From Ferruginibacter sp. (GTDB lineage: Bacteria; Bacteroidota; Bacteroidia; Chitinophagales; Chitinophagaceae): a DNA stretch of 64,000 nt. Location: the NCBI GenBank assembly GCA_017983695.1, contig JAGOAX010000007.1, positions 186,001-250,000 on the forward strand, given 5' to 3'. Shown in pieces: positions 33,487 through 41,688 of this stretch. The notes beneath the pieces were generated by a model. It saw only the letters and a program-made list of their open reading frames with translations. It was not told the DNA's origin and made no database searches. The translations under genes were made by a program, and so were the position numbers. Each line of letters begins with the position of its first letter. Position 1 is the first letter of the stretch.

Positions 33487-33517
33487 AAGCTGCCGCAAAA
33501 TATTTTTGCGGCAGCTT
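33487..33517. terminator. Bidirectional terminator between htrA and the pullulanase gene
   Basis: Perfect 14-bp stem AAGCTGCCGCAAAA / TTTTGCGGCAGCTT with a 3-nt loop, T-run on the plus side and A-run (T-run for the minus strand) on the other. It lies 13 nt after one stop and 6 nt from the other. Confidence 0.9.
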
Positions 33518-33522
33518 TTTTA

Positions 33523-35496
33523 TTACCGGTATAAAACCACTGCGCTATATTTTTGTAGCGATATAGTTCCCGATGATATTTTCACATCATTGTTAGTATC
33601 GACAGCAATATTCCATTTGCCTTTTGGTAAACTGGTCTCTTTACTTTCAGCATTCCCATTAAAAACAACAAAAATATTTTTCCAGCTGTCTTTTACAGCA
33701 GCTCCATTAATAGTATAAGCGATAACACCTGCAGGAGCATCTTCGCTGAAACTAATATTTTTACTCATCAATTGATTTGTGGTCATTCTAAAAGCCGGGT
33801 GGCTCTTGCGCATTTTTATCAGTTGTTGTACTAAATTAAAAGTGGAAATATTTTTACTCTTACAGCTCCAGTTAATTTTATTAATACTGTCGCCTGCATT
33901 ATAAGAATTTTCCACTCCTTTTTTATCTCTCAGTAATTCTGTACCTGCATGCAAAAAAGGAATGCCTTGTGATGTTAGTACAATTGCCAGAGACAACTGG
34001 TGCATTTTTGTGATGTCTTCCCTTGAAGCTTCAGGGCTGGATAAAGAAAGCTTATCCCACAAAGTATTATTATCATGACATTCACTATAAGTAATTACAT
34101 TCCACGGTGCTTTTGAGTATGCCTCTTTTGAATAATTTACTTTTGACAGATCTACCTGTGGATGATTGGATGCTGCCACTATCCCAAACTTCACCGACTC
34201 TTCCATTCCTTTTTTACTGCTTGCAAAACCACGGTCTTTTATTTCAAAAACACTTCCCTTAATACCATCACGAACGTCATCGCTGAATACAGCTATTTTG
34301 CGAAGCTTTGCTGCATTTTTTTTCAATGCCCGTTCAGCATCAGGTATAGGGGAAGCTCCGGCAGTCCAGCCTTCGCCATACAATAAAATATCGGGTTTTA
34401 TTTTGTGCAATTCATCCGAAATAATATTCATGGTTTCAATATCATGCACTCCCATAAGGTCAAAACGAAATCCATCAATATGATATTCTTTTACCCAATA
34501 CAATACACTTTCCAGAATAAATTTCCGCATCATCGGCAGTTCGCTAGCAGTTTCATTTCCACAAGCTGTTGCATCAGAAAAACTTCCATCTTTTTTATGC
34601 CTGAAATAATACCCCGGCACCAATTGATTAAAATTAGAACTCTTTGCATCTGCCACATGATTGTACACAACATCCATCACCACCCTTAATCCATTTTTAT
34701 GAAAGGCTGCCACCAATTGTTTTAATTCATTAATTCTTGTAGCACCATTATATGGATCGGTACTGTAAGAACCTTCGGGGGCATTAAAATTCAGTGGATC
34801 ATATCCCCAATTGTATTGTTGCTTTGCCGGTTGAGATTCATCTACCGAGTTATAATCAAAAAATGGCAGCAGGTGAATATGTGTTACACCCAATGTCTTT
34901 ATATGATCAAGGCCTGTTGAAAGTCCTTCTTTATTTTTTGTACCGGGTTCTGTTAATCCTAAAAACTTTCCTTTGTTTTTTATGCCGGAGTTTTCGTCAA
35001 TAGATGCATCTCTTACATGCAGTTCATAGATCACCGCATCCATTGCTTTATTGGATGTAGAAAATGCCGGGCTTTTATCAGCTGCCCATCCTGCAGGATT
35101 TGTTTCTTTTAAATTTATTATCATCGCCCTTTTTCCATTTACACCAACCGCCTTTGCATAAGGATCGGGCAGCTCATTGCTCCAGGTATTATTTATATTA
35201 ACCCTGAATGTGTAAAAGGTCCCTTTCCAGTCGCCGGATAATTTTGTAAACCATGTTCCGTTAAGCCCTTTAGTAAGTTGTACCGTTTTTAATGGCCCTG
35301 CATTCGAACCATCTTTATATAAAATTAATTCCGCTGCAATTGCTGTTGGGCTCCATATCCTGAATGATGAAGCCGTTTTGGAATAGCTTAACCCCAGGTC
35401 AGTTCCCCTGTAAACAGGATATGTATTAAAGTCGGGTTGTGCAGTTATTTTTTTCATCGTTACAAAGCAAAGTAATAATATAAATATCCTTTTCAT
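33523..35496 (-). CDS. pulA: Type I pullulanase (GH13)
   Basis: A 657-residue secreted enzyme (signal MKRIFILLLCFVTMKKITA). An N-terminal CBM48-like domain (about 30-130; GLSYSKTASSFRIWSPTAIA) precedes the GH13 barrel: YNWGYDPLNFNAPEGSYSTD (pullulanase YNWGYDP signature), VVMDVVYNHV, DGFRFDLMGVHD with the nucleophile Asp, LLYGEGW with the acid Glu, and ITYSECHDN. It cleaves alpha-1,6 branches of pullulan/glycogen/starch. Paired with the alpha-amylase gene 26 nt upstream, giving a small alpha-glucan operon. Confidence 0.93.
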   Translation of the reverse strand: MKRIFILLLCFVTMKKITAQPDFNTYPVYRGTDLGLSYSKTASSFRIWSPTAIAAELILYKDGSNAGPLKTVQLTKGLNGTWFTKLSGDWKGTFYTFRVNINNTWSNELPDPYAKAVGVNGKRAMIINLKETNPAGWAADKSPAFSTSNKAMDAVIYELHVRDASIDENSGIKNKGKFLGLTEPGTKNKEGLSTGLDHIKTLGVTHIHLLPFFDYNSVDESQPAKQQYNWGYDPLNFNAPEGSYSTDPYNGATRINELKQLVAAFHKNGLRVVMDVVYNHVADAKSSNFNQLVPGYYFRHKKDGSFSDATACGNETASELPMMRKFILESVLYWVKEYHIDGFRFDLMGVHDIETMNIISDELHKIKPDILLYGEGWTAGASPIPDAERALKKNAAKLRKIAVFSDDVRDGIKGSVFEIKDRGFASSKKGMEESVKFGIVAASNHPQVDLSKVNYSKEAYSKAPWNVITYSECHDNNTLWDKLSLSSPEASREDITKMHQLSLAIVLTSQGIPFLHAGTELLRDKKGVENSYNAGDSINKINWSCKSKNISTFNLVQQLIKMRKSHPAFRMTTNQLMSKNISFSEDAPAGVIAYTINGAAVKDSWKNIFVVFNGNAESKETSLPKGKWNIAVDTNNDVKISSGTISLQKYSAVVLYR

Positions 35497-35522
35497 ATAC
35501 AGCAGTTTCTTATAATTATTAA

Positions 35523-36806
35523 TTAATTTATTTTTTCAAACACAACATATTCCCAGGCTGACAGTATAAAGCGGCTGCCGGTTTGTATAGCAAACTGTTC
35601 ACCGGTAAATACATTTTTAAAATTACCCTTTACAAGTTCGTCCTCAATAATACATTCAATAGGGTATTTGCAGAGATTTAAAAAAACCAATACTTCATTT
35701 TCTTCAAAGGCTCTTAAATACACCAGCAATACATCATTTGCATTGGTGCGTACCAGTCTTGTACTTACGGTTCTGTCTCCGGCTCTTAAAGCAGGATTAT
35801 TTTTACGAAGGCTTAACAGCGTTTTATAAAAATCATGCTTAGCATATTTGCCATTCCAGTTAATCGGATCCTTATCAAAAAACTCCAACCGTTTAAGATT
35901 AGGTAATTCCTGTCCGCTGTAAATTAATGGAATACCATTCCAGGTAAAACTGAAAACTGCAAGTGTATCTGCAGCATCTCCATACTTTTCAAATTCTGTA
36001 CCATTCCAGGTATTTTCATCATGATTGGAGGTGAACCATAAAAATAAATTATCGTTTCCCGCCATCCGGTCATATTCCTTCAGTACAGCATCCAGTATTT
36101 TTTTATCCTGGCTGCCTTTATAAAATTCAGCGGTCTTATGCATCCAGGCCCAGGTATAACAGGCATCAAAAGCCTGGAAATAAGTGGGATGATCGATAGG
36201 ATCACTTTCTGCTAACCAGAACAATGTTTTTATTTGTTCCAGCGATGTTCTTGCTTCTATCCAAAAATCCAGCTGTACCCAAAAAGCAAGATCACAACGA
36301 AAGCCATCGATATCACATTCCTCTACCCAAAACTGCATAGCGGCAATCATGGCTTTACGCAACTCAGGGTTATTAAAATCCAGTTCGATAATATCATCCA
36401 TGCCGCTGGCTTTTTTAAAATCATCCGTTGCAGCGTCTCTCTTATAATAATCAGGGTGTTCCACCGTCCACACATGATCCCAGCCTGTATGATTGGCCAC
36501 CCAATCTAATATTACTTTAAAACCCATTTCATGAGCAAGGGAAACAAGATTTTTAAAATCGTCCATCGTTCCATACTCTGCACCCACACCAGTATAGTCG
36601 CTGCAGGCATACTGGCTACCCATGCTTCCCTTCCTGTTTTTTACTGCGATAGGTGTTATTGGCATAAACCACAAAACAGCAACGCCCATATCTTTTAAAC
36701 GGGGCAATTCTTTTGCAAAGGCATTAATGGTTCCTTCGGCTGTATATTGACGAAGGTTTACTTCGTACACATTGGTATTAAAAATCCAGTCAGCTTTTTT
36801 AAACAT
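35523..36806 (-). CDS. Alpha-amylase family glycosidase (GH13), no signal peptide
   Basis: A 427-residue GH13 enzyme. The N-terminus (MFKKADWIFNTNVYEVNLRQ) is not a signal, so it is probably cytosolic. Catalytic regions: VILDWVANHTGWDHVW, DGFRCDLAFWV (nucleophile Asp), FWLAESDP (acid Glu), FTSNHDENTW (transition-state Asp). It is shorter than secreted amylases and lacks a CBM. It likely trims malto-oligosaccharides after import, upstream of and cotranscribed with the secreted pullulanase. Exact specificity is unknown. Confidence 0.9.
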   Translation of the reverse strand: MFKKADWIFNTNVYEVNLRQYTAEGTINAFAKELPRLKDMGVAVLWFMPITPIAVKNRKGSMGSQYACSDYTGVGAEYGTMDDFKNLVSLAHEMGFKVILDWVANHTGWDHVWTVEHPDYYKRDAATDDFKKASGMDDIIELDFNNPELRKAMIAAMQFWVEECDIDGFRCDLAFWVQLDFWIEARTSLEQIKTLFWLAESDPIDHPTYFQAFDACYTWAWMHKTAEFYKGSQDKKILDAVLKEYDRMAGNDNLFLWFTSNHDENTWNGTEFEKYGDAADTLAVFSFTWNGIPLIYSGQELPNLKRLEFFDKDPINWNGKYAKHDFYKTLLSLRKNNPALRAGDRTVSTRLVRTNANDVLLVYLRAFEENEVLVFLNLCKYPIECIIEDELVKGNFKNVFTGEQFAIQTGSRFILSAWEYVVFEKIN

Positions 36807-36953
36807 AGGTGTTGTTAGTTTATCTATCGCAACAATTTACATTTTTGCAGTTGTGCTGCTACAAAAGTAAATTCCCATTTTGAAAATTTGGTTTACCCAA
36901 AAGTAATGTGGATTTTTCAAATACTGTCATTCAAATAAATAAGCTTTAACAGG

Positions 36954-36961
36954 TATCTTTG
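36954..36961 (+). promoter_or_regulatory. -7 box of ispH
   Basis: TATCTTTG, an exact TAnnTTTG, 20 nt before the ATG at 36982. No clear -33 TTTG at the usual spacing. Confidence 0.4.
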
Positions 36962-36981
36962 CAATTGTTATAAAAAACGAA

Positions 36982-38205
36982 ATGAAGCAATTTGATGTTC
37001 CCATAATTTATCGCAGCCCTTTAATATCTGCCATAAAAAACAAACGTAAGCAGCAGGATAAAATGAAAAAAGATTTTACTCCCACCCTGCTTGATTTTGG
37101 CCCTTTACAGATTTATCTTGCCCGTCACTTTGGCTTTTGTTATGGCGTGGAAAATGCTATTGATATTGCTTTTAGAACAATTGAGGAAAACCCCGGCAAG
37201 CGTATTTTTTTACTGAGCGAAATGATTCATAACCCACACGTAAATGCAGATTTACTGGCAAGAGGCGTACAATTTTTACAAGATACCAATGGCAAACAAA
37301 TTGTGCCTTATGAAACCCTTACAAAAGATGATGTGGTGATCATCCCCGCCTTTGGTACCACGCTGGCTATTGAGGAAAAATTAAACGCTATTGGCATCCC
37401 TGTTGAAAAATATAATACCACTTGCCCCTTTGTAGAAAAAGTATGGAACCGCAGTGAACAGATTGCAAAAAAGAATTACACTGTGGTGGTACATGGCAAA
37501 CCAACGCATGAAGAAACGAGAGCTACATTTTCACATGCTGCCCACCATACCCCAACTGTGGTAGTATTTAATATGGCGGAAGCCATTGCTTTGAGTAAAT
37601 ATATTTCCGGAGAAAAAAACGCCAACGATTTTTATACAGCATTTGCAGGAAGATTTTCTGATGGCTTTGATGTAACAAAGAACCTGCAGCGTATTGGCGT
37701 GGTTAATCAAACCACCATGCTGGCAAGCGATACACAGGCTATTGCCGATTTTTTAAAGCAGTCGATGATTAAAAAATATGATTTAACAGAAGCAACCATT
37801 GAAGAACGCTTTGCCGAAACAAGAGATACTTTATGTTACGCCACCAATGATAACCAGAGTGCAGTATATGGCTTACTGGAAACTACCGCAGATTTAGCCA
37901 TAGTTGTTGGAGGTTACAACAGCAGTAATACTTCTCATCTTGTTGAATTGTGCGAAGAAAAATTACCTACCTATTATATCACCGATGAAGAAAAAATAAT
38001 TTCATCAACTGTTATCAGTCATTTTAATTTTCACACTAAAGAAGAATTAACAACAACTGGTTTTCTGCCACAAAATGAGCGGGTGAAAATTTTAATTACC
38101 AGCGGTGCCAGCTGCCCCGATGCATTGGTGGAAGGTGTGATTGAGAAACTGGCTTCATTTTATAATGTACCCACATCTGTTGAAGTATTAACAAAATCAT
38201 TCTAA
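36982..38205 (+). CDS. ispH: 4-hydroxy-3-methylbut-2-enyl diphosphate reductase
   Basis: A 407-residue IspH, the longer form seen in Bacteroidota rather than the about 310-residue E. coli type. It makes IPP and DMAPP in the last step of the MEP isoprenoid pathway with a [4Fe-4S] cluster. Cluster ligands: C53 (HFGFCYGVENAI), C148 (NTTCPFVEKVW) and C378 (SGASCPDALVEGV). The conserved HEETRATFSH follows the second. The start at 36982 gives a 30-residue basic N-terminal extension; Met28 is an alternative. Bounded by its own terminator. Confidence 0.95.
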   Translation: MKQFDVPIIYRSPLISAIKNKRKQQDKMKKDFTPTLLDFGPLQIYLARHFGFCYGVENAIDIAFRTIEENPGKRIFLLSEMIHNPHVNADLLARGVQFLQDTNGKQIVPYETLTKDDVVIIPAFGTTLAIEEKLNAIGIPVEKYNTTCPFVEKVWNRSEQIAKKNYTVVVHGKPTHEETRATFSHAAHHTPTVVVFNMAEAIALSKYISGEKNANDFYTAFAGRFSDGFDVTKNLQRIGVVNQTTMLASDTQAIADFLKQSMIKKYDLTEATIEERFAETRDTLCYATNDNQSAVYGLLETTADLAIVVGGYNSSNTSHLVELCEEKLPTYYITDEEKIISSTVISHFNFHTKEELTTTGFLPQNERVKILITSGASCPDALVEGVIEKLASFYNVPTSVEVLTKSF

Positions 38206-38221
38206 TTATTTGCATAAACAA

Positions 38222-38264
38222 AAAACCTGTAAGCGTTGATACTATCAAACTGCTTACAGGTTTT
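38222..38264. terminator. Bidirectional terminator between ispH and the T9SS protein gene
   Basis: Perfect 13-bp stem AAAACCTGTAAGC / GCTTACAGGTTTT around a 17-nt loop, located in the 77-bp convergent gap. Confidence 0.8.
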
Positions 38265-38282
38265 ATCAGTATTTAAATACTC

Positions 38283-40286
38283 TTATTGTTTAATAAGCTT
38301 TTGAACAAATTGAATATTGCCTGTTTTATCTTTTACCTCTACCATATAAACACCTTGTGCCATACCAGCCAAATCAGCAATGTTTACCTGGTTATTTCCT
38401 TTTACAATATTGTAAGCAGATGCCTTTACAGTTTTGCCCGCCATATCCATAATGCGTACTTCTGCAATTGTGTTCACACTGCTGTACATTGCTATGTTTA
38501 CATTATCTATAACAGGGTTTGGCCATGCTTTTATACGTTTTATGTTAGATAATCTTACTGTTACAGTATTTGAATAAGCTGTTTTGCCATCAATATCCAC
38601 CATTCTTATCCTGTAATAAATCACCGAGTATGCTGTTAAGGCACTGATGTCGTTTTGTAAACTGTAATTTTTAATACCGGTATAATTTCCTGCAGCAGCC
38701 AAATCTCCAACAGCAACAAAATTTATATTATCAACACTACGCTCTGCAAAGAAGCGGTTGGTATTAATTTCGTTTTCTGTTTTCCAGTTAACTGTTGCAG
38801 TTGTACCATTTAATTCAGCCCTCACGCTCATTACTTGCAATGGCAAAGGTAATAACCAGCTTATACTATATGAAGCTGCATTGCTTGCTTTACCAGCAGC
38901 ATCAACACTTGCATAGGTAAAACTTAAACCAGTACTACCATTTGCAGTGTATTGTACCTGTAATAATGCAGGGTTATAATTACTTATACTAGTGGGGCTG
39001 GTTATCTCAATACCATTATAAAACAATTTATTCCCATTCATGCCGGCAAGGCTTACAATATTAAATGTATTTCCACTTCCCAATGGCCCGTCATCGAGAT
39101 CAGAACCACTTAAAGGCCCCGGGCTATTAAAAGTACCAGTACCATTTAAAGTCTGCATTGCTCCACTTACCGGTTGAGAAATATTATATGTTTGAGTAGG
39201 GGAAGTAGGTGGCCTTTCTATACCAAAATCTTTACCTGTAATATTTGTACCTGCAACTCCTGTATTAAATGGTTGAGCTAGAGGAGATGTATTTGTCCAG
39301 TTTGAAAAAGTGCCGGTTGCAGGTGCCGAATTTCCAAATGTACCTGCTGTTGTACTTAACTGTACAGATACATTTAAGTTTTGTGCCACATTTGGAAAAC
39401 TATACGTTCCGTCTGCATTTACTGGGATTGTTGCAATTATTTTACCGGTAGCAACATCTACCAGATTGGCATTTAATCCGCTTCCGGAAGTGCCGGTTTC
39501 TCCACCATTTTGAATACCTGTAAATCCACCTGCAGCACTACCATTAACATCATTCCAAACCGTACCGCTAACACTTATGGTTTTGCTAAAAGTAATATTG
39601 CCAAACGCAATGGCTTGTAAAATAGGATTAGCCTGTGCAGCTGCAGGATTACCATATAAAATAGTAAATGAAGTAATCACCGAAGAGCCAAAATCGACTA
39701 TTACAGTGCATTGCTGCGATGTAGCATCCATAGCAGTTGAGGTTGCATTACCGCCTTGGCCGCTGGTAAGATTAGCATGTGCTGCATTACCATTAATTGT
39801 TGTAAAATTGGATGCCGCATTAAATTTTGTAAGTGTAGGTAAAATAGTATTACTGCCATCACTTCCACTAATAACCACAGAATCGAAATAGGCGGTACTT
39901 GCGGCATTGTTTTTATCAATATCTGATATACTGATTTTAACACCGCTTACAGGCTGGTTAAATGTGAAAGTAGTCGTCATTGTTTCGGTTCTAGTGGCAA
40001 AATTCATATCAATTTCTATTGCACTTGATGAACCGGCAACAACAAAATCCCCAGCACCATTTACCCTGGGATATGGAGAAGTAAAAGTACCAGCTCCACC
40101 AGTACTTACCATCCCTACAGTGGCATTAACCCCAGAGCCCCCTATATTGGTACAGTTACCAGATGTACCCGGAGCACCCCAAGCAGGGGAAAACGACGTA
40201 CCCCAGTTAAGCGTATAAACAGTTTGAGAATAAGTACTACTTGTAATAAATAGTACGGCAAAAAGAATAGTGTAAACCTTTTTCAT
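38283..40286 (-). CDS. Secreted protein with SdrD-like B repeat and T9SS sorting domain
   Basis: A 667-residue exported protein (signal MKKVYTILFAVLFITSSTYS). Residues about 22-230 form a large beta domain (VSGVKISISDIDKNNAASTA). A SdrD B-like/cna-type Ig segment follows at about 235-345 (SVSGTVWNDVNGSAAGGFTG, ANLVDVATGKIIATIPVNAD). The C-terminus is a T9SS type A sorting domain (VRIMDMAGKTVKASAYNIVK, GMAQGVYMVEVKDKTGNIQF). It resembles the other T9SS protein at 17570-19735 only in the sorting domain and the preceding fibronectin-like LVWKV/VNWKTENEINTNRFFAER segment. Adhesion or surface role inferred. Confidence 0.85.
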   Translation of the reverse strand: MKKVYTILFAVLFITSSTYSQTVYTLNWGTSFSPAWGAPGTSGNCTNIGGSGVNATVGMVSTGGAGTFTSPYPRVNGAGDFVVAGSSSAIEIDMNFATRTETMTTTFTFNQPVSGVKISISDIDKNNAASTAYFDSVVISGSDGSNTILPTLTKFNAASNFTTINGNAAHANLTSGQGGNATSTAMDATSQQCTVIVDFGSSVITSFTILYGNPAAAQANPILQAIAFGNITFSKTISVSGTVWNDVNGSAAGGFTGIQNGGETGTSGSGLNANLVDVATGKIIATIPVNADGTYSFPNVAQNLNVSVQLSTTAGTFGNSAPATGTFSNWTNTSPLAQPFNTGVAGTNITGKDFGIERPPTSPTQTYNISQPVSGAMQTLNGTGTFNSPGPLSGSDLDDGPLGSGNTFNIVSLAGMNGNKLFYNGIEITSPTSISNYNPALLQVQYTANGSTGLSFTYASVDAAGKASNAASYSISWLLPLPLQVMSVRAELNGTTATVNWKTENEINTNRFFAERSVDNINFVAVGDLAAAGNYTGIKNYSLQNDISALTAYSVIYYRIRMVDIDGKTAYSNTVTVRLSNIKRIKAWPNPVIDNVNIAMYSSVNTIAEVRIMDMAGKTVKASAYNIVKGNNQVNIADLAGMAQGVYMVEVKDKTGNIQFVQKLIKQ

Positions 40287-40455
40287 TTAATAGATTTTTT
40301 GTGTTGTTTGGAATATATAACTCTTCCGTTTTTCAAGAACGGATTTTGAACAAGATCATTTTTGGTGGGATAAGGCTTCATATTTGTAGTACACTAACTA
40401 CAAATCTTAAGTTCGCCACAAAAGTAATAAATAATACTATATAAAAAACTGATTT

Positions 40456-41133
40456 CTAAATTTTCTGATGAGCTAATCCTAAAGCAAAGTCTAACTGTTC
40501 CTGCATGGTTAAGTTAGTATTGTCTATTTCAACCGCATCGGCAGCTTTGCGGAGAGGGCTTATTTCCCTGTTGGAGTCAATATAGTCACGCATTTCAAGA
40601 TTTCCCTTAACTTCTTCAATAGTAATATTTGGATTTTTTTCAAACATCTCTTTAAACCTGCGTTCCACCCTTACTGCAATATCTGCAGTCATAAAGATTT
40701 TCAGTTCTGCATTGGGAAAAACAGTGGTGCCGATGTCCCTGCCATCCATAACAACTCCTTTTTTGTCGCCCATTTTTTGCTGTTGTGCTACAGCAAAATC
40801 TCTTACTTCTTTTATGGTGGCCACTTCACTTACTTTTTCTGCAATAACAAGGTCCCGTATAACGTACTCCACATTTTCATCGTTTAAAAAAATATCTGTC
40901 TGTTGTGATTTTTCGTTGTGATGAAAATCGATATGAATATTTTGCAGCGATGTTATTACTTCTCTGCTGTCCGTCCAGTCAACATGATTTCTTAAAAAAT
41001 ATAATGTAATGGCACGGTACATGGCTCCACTATCGATATACACATAGCCTAACTCTTTTGCCAGCTGCTTAGCCAAAGTACTTTTACCACAGGATGACCA
41101 GCCATCTATTGTTATAATTATTTTTTTTGCCAT
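40456..41133 (-). CDS. cmk: Cytidylate kinase
   Basis: A 225-residue (d)CMP kinase. The start MAKKIIITIDGWSSCGKSTL at 41133 is chosen over an upstream ATG at 41154 because it places the P-loop (DGWSSCGKST) at the usual position. Other landmarks: LGYVYIDSGAMYRAITLYFL, GVVMDGRDIGTTVFPNAELK, IFMTADIAVRVERRFKEM and IDSNREISPLRKAADAVEID. It phosphorylates CMP/dCMP in pyrimidine salvage and is cytosolic. Stand-alone gene, 86 bp after the cytochrome c gene's reading direction end. Confidence 0.96.
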   Translation of the reverse strand: MAKKIIITIDGWSSCGKSTLAKQLAKELGYVYIDSGAMYRAITLYFLRNHVDWTDSREVITSLQNIHIDFHHNEKSQQTDIFLNDENVEYVIRDLVIAEKVSEVATIKEVRDFAVAQQQKMGDKKGVVMDGRDIGTTVFPNAELKIFMTADIAVRVERRFKEMFEKNPNITIEEVKGNLEMRDYIDSNREISPLRKAADAVEIDNTNLTMQEQLDFALGLAHQKI

Positions 41134-41219
41134 TGTGTTACAAAAATGCTTCAAAAAATTGCTAATTCAAAATCAACTTCGCAATTAAATTAATAATGGT
41201 ATAAGAAAATTAAACAGCA

Positions 41220-41609
41220 CTATTTCTCCGGAGGAAAAGCCTCGCCACGGTGGCAGGTTTTGCAGGTAACTACATGAAGGTATTCGGGCCTGACTGCGGA
41301 ATCAAAATAAAAATAATTTTTATTCAGTTCAATGGTCATCCGCATCATACGCCGGGCATTCTCTTTCATAGGGTCCGCATCTGAAGCATAATCAAGGCTA
41401 TCAACTAACCCTTTTTTAGCCACATGACAAAAATTGCATTTTACACCTAAGGCAACGTTATAAGTTTGCATGATGCTGTCTAGCTTTATGTCGCTGATAT
41501 CCCCAGGGAGCACTTTAAGGTTTCGTTCTTTATAAAAAGGCAGCCCCATACCAATACTAATAAAGGCAATGATACAAAATGCCACAATAACCATTTTATT
41601 TGTTCTCAT
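41220..41609 (-). CDS. Diheme c-type cytochrome, membrane-anchored
   Basis: A 129-residue protein from MRTNKMVIVAFCIIAFISIG at 41609 (an upstream start at 41651 lies inside the clpC terminator region). One N-terminal membrane helix, then two heme-binding motifs: CNFCH (about residue 61) and CKTCH (about 119). The segment GVKCNFCHVAKKGLVDSLDY followed by MKENARRMMRMTIELNKNYF resembles the photosynthetic-reaction-centre cytochrome c family found in non-phototrophic Bacteroidota. Periplasmic electron carrier is inferred. Its redox partners are not nearby. Confidence 0.85.
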   Translation of the reverse strand: MRTNKMVIVAFCIIAFISIGMGLPFYKERNLKVLPGDISDIKLDSIMQTYNVALGVKCNFCHVAKKGLVDSLDYASDADPMKENARRMMRMTIELNKNYFYFDSAVRPEYLHVVTCKTCHRGEAFPPEK

Positions 41610-41637
41610 CTTAAAATGCTTTTTTAAAATTAAACTA

Positions 41638-41671
41638 AAAGGGCTATTCACTTTTATGCGAATAGCCCTTT
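41638..41671 (-). terminator. Terminator of clpC
   Basis: Perfect 12-bp stem AAAGGGCTATTC / GAATAGCCCTTT with a 10-nt loop, 18 nt past the clpC stop, followed by TTTAGTTT on the minus strand. Confidence 0.85.
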
Positions 41672-41688
41672 ATAATGTTAAAGTATGT